A stretch of DNA of 64,000 bases. Origin: an uncultured Sphingomonas sp. Lineage in GTDB: Bacteria > Pseudomonadota > Alphaproteobacteria > Sphingomonadales > Sphingomonadaceae. Positions 62,602 through 64,000 of the stretch are shown here, piece after piece. The notes under the pieces are model-generated. The model searched no databases. It saw only the letters and a list, made by a program, of their open reading frames with translations, and was not told the origin of the DNA. The stretch is from the NCBI RefSeq assembly GCF_937871615.1, contig NZ_CALMPA010000063.1:1-64000 (forward strand), written 5' to 3'. Position 1 is the first letter of the stretch, and each line of letters begins with the position of its first letter. The translations under genes were made by a program, and so were the position numbers.

Positions 62602-63294
62602 ATGACGAACAACGCCCGCGTCCTGCTGATCGAGGATGATGCCGCGATCCGTCGCCTGCTCCATGCGGCGCTGTCGCGGGCGGGCTATCGCGCCAGCGAG
62701 GCGGCGACCGCGCGCGAGGCGATGAGCCTTGTCGATATCGAGCGGCCCGATGCGGTGCTGCTCGATCTTGGCCTGCCCGATCGCGACGGGCTGGAGCTTG
62801 TCCAGCTCATCAAGGCGCGCGGCGATATGGTGGTGATCGTCGTTTCCGCGCGCAACGAGACCGGGGAGAAGGTCGCCGCGCTCGATCTCGGCGCGGACGA
62901 TTATCTCACCAAGCCGTTCGATACCGAGGAATTGCTGGCGCGCATCCGCACCGCGCTGCGCCATCGCCGCGCCGGCACCGCGGCAGCGGAATCGCTTGAG
63001 GCCGGCACGGTGACGATCGACCTCGCCCGCCGCCGCGTGCGACGCGCGGAGGCCGAAATTCATCTGACGCCGAAGGAATATGGCGTTCTGGCTGAACTGG
63101 CGCGACACCCCGATCGCGTAATCAGCCATGCGCAACTGCTGCGCACCGTATGGGGGCCGGCGCAGGAGGATCACGTCGAATATCTGCGCATCGTGATCCG
63201 CGCGCTCAGGCACAAGCTGGAATCCGATCCCGCGCAACCGCGCCTGATCGTCAACGAACTGGGGATCGGCTACCGGCTGGCGACCACCGCCTGA
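62602..63294 (+). CDS. kdpE: KdpE response regulator
   Basis: A 230-residue OmpR/PhoB-type regulator activating the kdp operon. The receiver has acidic residues E11-D12-D13, the phosphoacceptor D55 (VLLDLGLPD), and K104 (YLTKPF). The winged-helix output has LTPKEYGVLAELARHP and EYLRIVIRALRHKLE. ATG at 62602 follows AAGG; a GTG two codons earlier is possible. It is encoded at the end of kdpFABC rather than beside kdpD, its partner kinase, which lies divergent 5 kb away. Confidence 0.94.
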   Translation: MTNNARVLLIEDDAAIRRLLHAALSRAGYRASEAATAREAMSLVDIERPDAVLLDLGLPDRDGLELVQLIKARGDMVVIVVSARNETGEKVAALDLGADDYLTKPFDTEELLARIRTALRHRRAGTAAAESLEAGTVTIDLARRRVRRAEAEIHLTPKEYGVLAELARHPDRVISHAQLLRTVWGPAQEDHVEYLRIVIRALRHKLESDPAQPRLIVNELGIGYRLATTA

Positions 63295-63304
63295 TGGATC
63301 GTAT

Positions 63305-63328
63305 CCGACAAAAGCCTCGTTTTGTCGG
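63305..63328 (+). terminator. hairpin after kdpE
   Basis: CCGACAAAA (63305-63313) and TTTTGTCGG (63320-63328) form a perfect 9-bp stem with a 6-nt loop, 10 bp past the kdpE stop. T run is inside the stem only, so termination efficiency is uncertain. Confidence 0.5.
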
Positions 63329-63353
63329 AGGTCCGATCAGCTAAGCCATGGAT

Positions 63354-63378
63354 TAATGGTCTGACACTCAGACCATTA
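63354..63378. terminator. palindromic hairpin between kdpE and the M23 gene
   Basis: TAATGGTCTGA and TCAGACCATTA form an 11-bp perfect stem around CAC. It lies 16 bp past the stop of the minus-strand peptidase, so it may end that transcript, or be a binding palindrome. Confidence 0.4.
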
Positions 63379-63394
63379 GCGCCGATGCCGTAAT

Positions 63395-64000
63395 TCAGTC
63401 GACGCTATCCTGCGGTGCGGGGCCGGTCGATACCGGGATCTGCCGCACGTTGCGATCCTGCGCGGCGAGCAGATAATCCGAGGTGGTGAGGAACGGCACC
63501 GGGTTTACCGCGTGTCCGTCAATACGCACCTCATAATGGAGGTGCGGCCCGGTGGAGCGACCCGTCGAGCCCATCAGCGCGATCAACTGCCCGCGCTTCA
63601 CGCGCATATTGTCGCTGACCAGAATCTTGGAAAGGTGGCCATAGCGGGTCGCAATGCCCTTGCCATGGTCGATCTCGATCATGTTTCCATAGCCGCCAAG
63701 GCGATCGGCGTGGCTCACCACGCCATCGGCGGTGGCATAGATCGGGGTGCCCACCGGGCCGGGGATATCCACGCCAGCGTGCATCGCCGCGGTGCGACGG
63801 AACGGATCGCTGCGAACCCCGAAATTGCTGGAGAAATTGAGATGTTCAACCGGCTGGACCGATGGGATGGCGATCACGCCCGTGCCCTGCTCCATCGAAT
63901 CGAGCTTCTTCCAGGTCATGAACAGCGAGCGGAACTGCGCTTCGCCGCTCAGCTCGACCGAGGCTTCCGCACTGCTCGCCGCGACCAGCGGGCCGCCGAC
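63395..64000 (-). CDS. M23-family metallopeptidase (partial, start beyond window)
   Basis: The C-terminal 201 residues of an LytM-type peptidoglycan endopeptidase; the frame is open to the right edge, so the N-terminus is missing. Zn ligands are in MHAGVDIPG (HxxxD) and HLHYE. Typical surrounding parts are SSNFGVRSDPFRRTAAMHAGVD, GTPIYATADGVVSHADRLGGYGNMIEIDHG, and STGRSTGPHLHYEVRIDG. It acts on the cell wall in the periplasm, directly or as a regulator of other enzymes. Confidence 0.9.
   Translation of the reverse strand, partial: VGGPLVAASSAEASVELSGEAQFRSLFMTWKKLDSMEQGTGVIAIPSVQPVEHLNFSSNFGVRSDPFRRTAAMHAGVDIPGPVGTPIYATADGVVSHADRLGGYGNMIEIDHGKGIATRYGHLSKILVSDNMRVKRGQLIALMGSTGRSTGPHLHYEVRIDGHAVNPVPFLTTSDYLLAAQDRNVRQIPVSTGPAPQDSVD

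Noticed and set aside
1-64000. CRISPR array, insertion sequence, prophage or toxin-antitoxin module
   Set aside because: No regularly spaced repeats, transposase, phage or antitoxin-like gene pairs were seen on either strand.

Overview
The window looks like ordinary chromosome from a GC-rich alphaproteobacterium, most likely a sphingomonad (Sphingomonas or close relative). The signs are the zapA / 6S RNA / fau neighbourhood, the rplM-rpsI pair, heme A synthase, class I DhnA-type aldolase next to gap and pgk, many TTG/GTG starts, tight ATGA overlaps, frequent GATCG-type codon runs, and a palindromic repeat of the CATTCCCGC-GCGGGAATCC type. The species call is inference from composition and gene content; I could not run a search. 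I see no insertion sequence, prophage, integrase or CRISPR array, and no rRNA. One tRNA (Pro, CGG) and one 6S RNA are present.

Layout. 0.2-5.3 kb: vitamin B12 uptake (btuF on the minus strand; btuC-btuD; a cobalamin riboswitch; btuB). 5.3-10.1 kb: ilvE, a MarR regulator, and a minus-strand run tspO-ubiK-ybjN-proC, then tlyA. 10.2-16 kb: dxs with a coupled 45-aa protein, a Zur-like Fur regulator and a MerC-like protein, ctaA-cutA, rplM-rpsI. 16-21.8 kb: retropepsin-like protease, molybdate transporter modABC, lepA, and a CsgG/HfaB-like protein. 21.8-25.6 kb: nicotinamide riboside salvage (pnuC and a kinase-only NadR), ferredoxin-NADP reductase, tRNA-Pro, a uracil-DNA-glycosylase-like protein and DUF488.

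25.6-29.4 kb: a stress cluster with a LysR regulator, a membrane protein preceded by a 20-codon leader ORF, a 1-Cys peroxiredoxin, and flavohemoglobin hmp behind two NsrR-like operators. 29.4-39.7 kb: amidohydrolase, penicillin-acylase-type hydrolase, polysaccharide deacetylase, a histidine kinase with a degenerate ATPase domain, an Lrp regulator, a TPR protein, yaaA-SDR and a small secreted protein. 39.8-50 kb: gyrA-DUF952, O-methyltransferase, glycolytic genes gap-pgk-fba, a 58-aa protein, zapA, 6S RNA, fau, DUF2842 and a radical SAM protein. 50-55.2 kb: M20 peptidase, an odd 535-bp gap, a HpcH/HpaI-type lyase coupled to a Rieske oxygenase, and an AmpG-like transporter. 55.2-63.3 kb: the Kdp potassium system, with kdpD divergent from a 27-aa ORF, kdpF, A, B, C and kdpE. 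The right edge cuts an M23 peptidase.

How the genes work together: most of the window is housekeeping plus four compact transport or stress modules (B12, molybdate, NO/peroxide, potassium). I did not find a convincing undescribed multi-gene system. The points most worth a second look are small: the leader ORF in a hairpin at 26576-26666, the tandem NsrR-like sites at 27930-27989, a pair of diverged peptide-coding repeats at 51441-51586, the phased repeats and extra 27-aa membrane protein in the kdp promoter and operon head, and the kinase with a degenerate catalytic domain beside a deacetylase.
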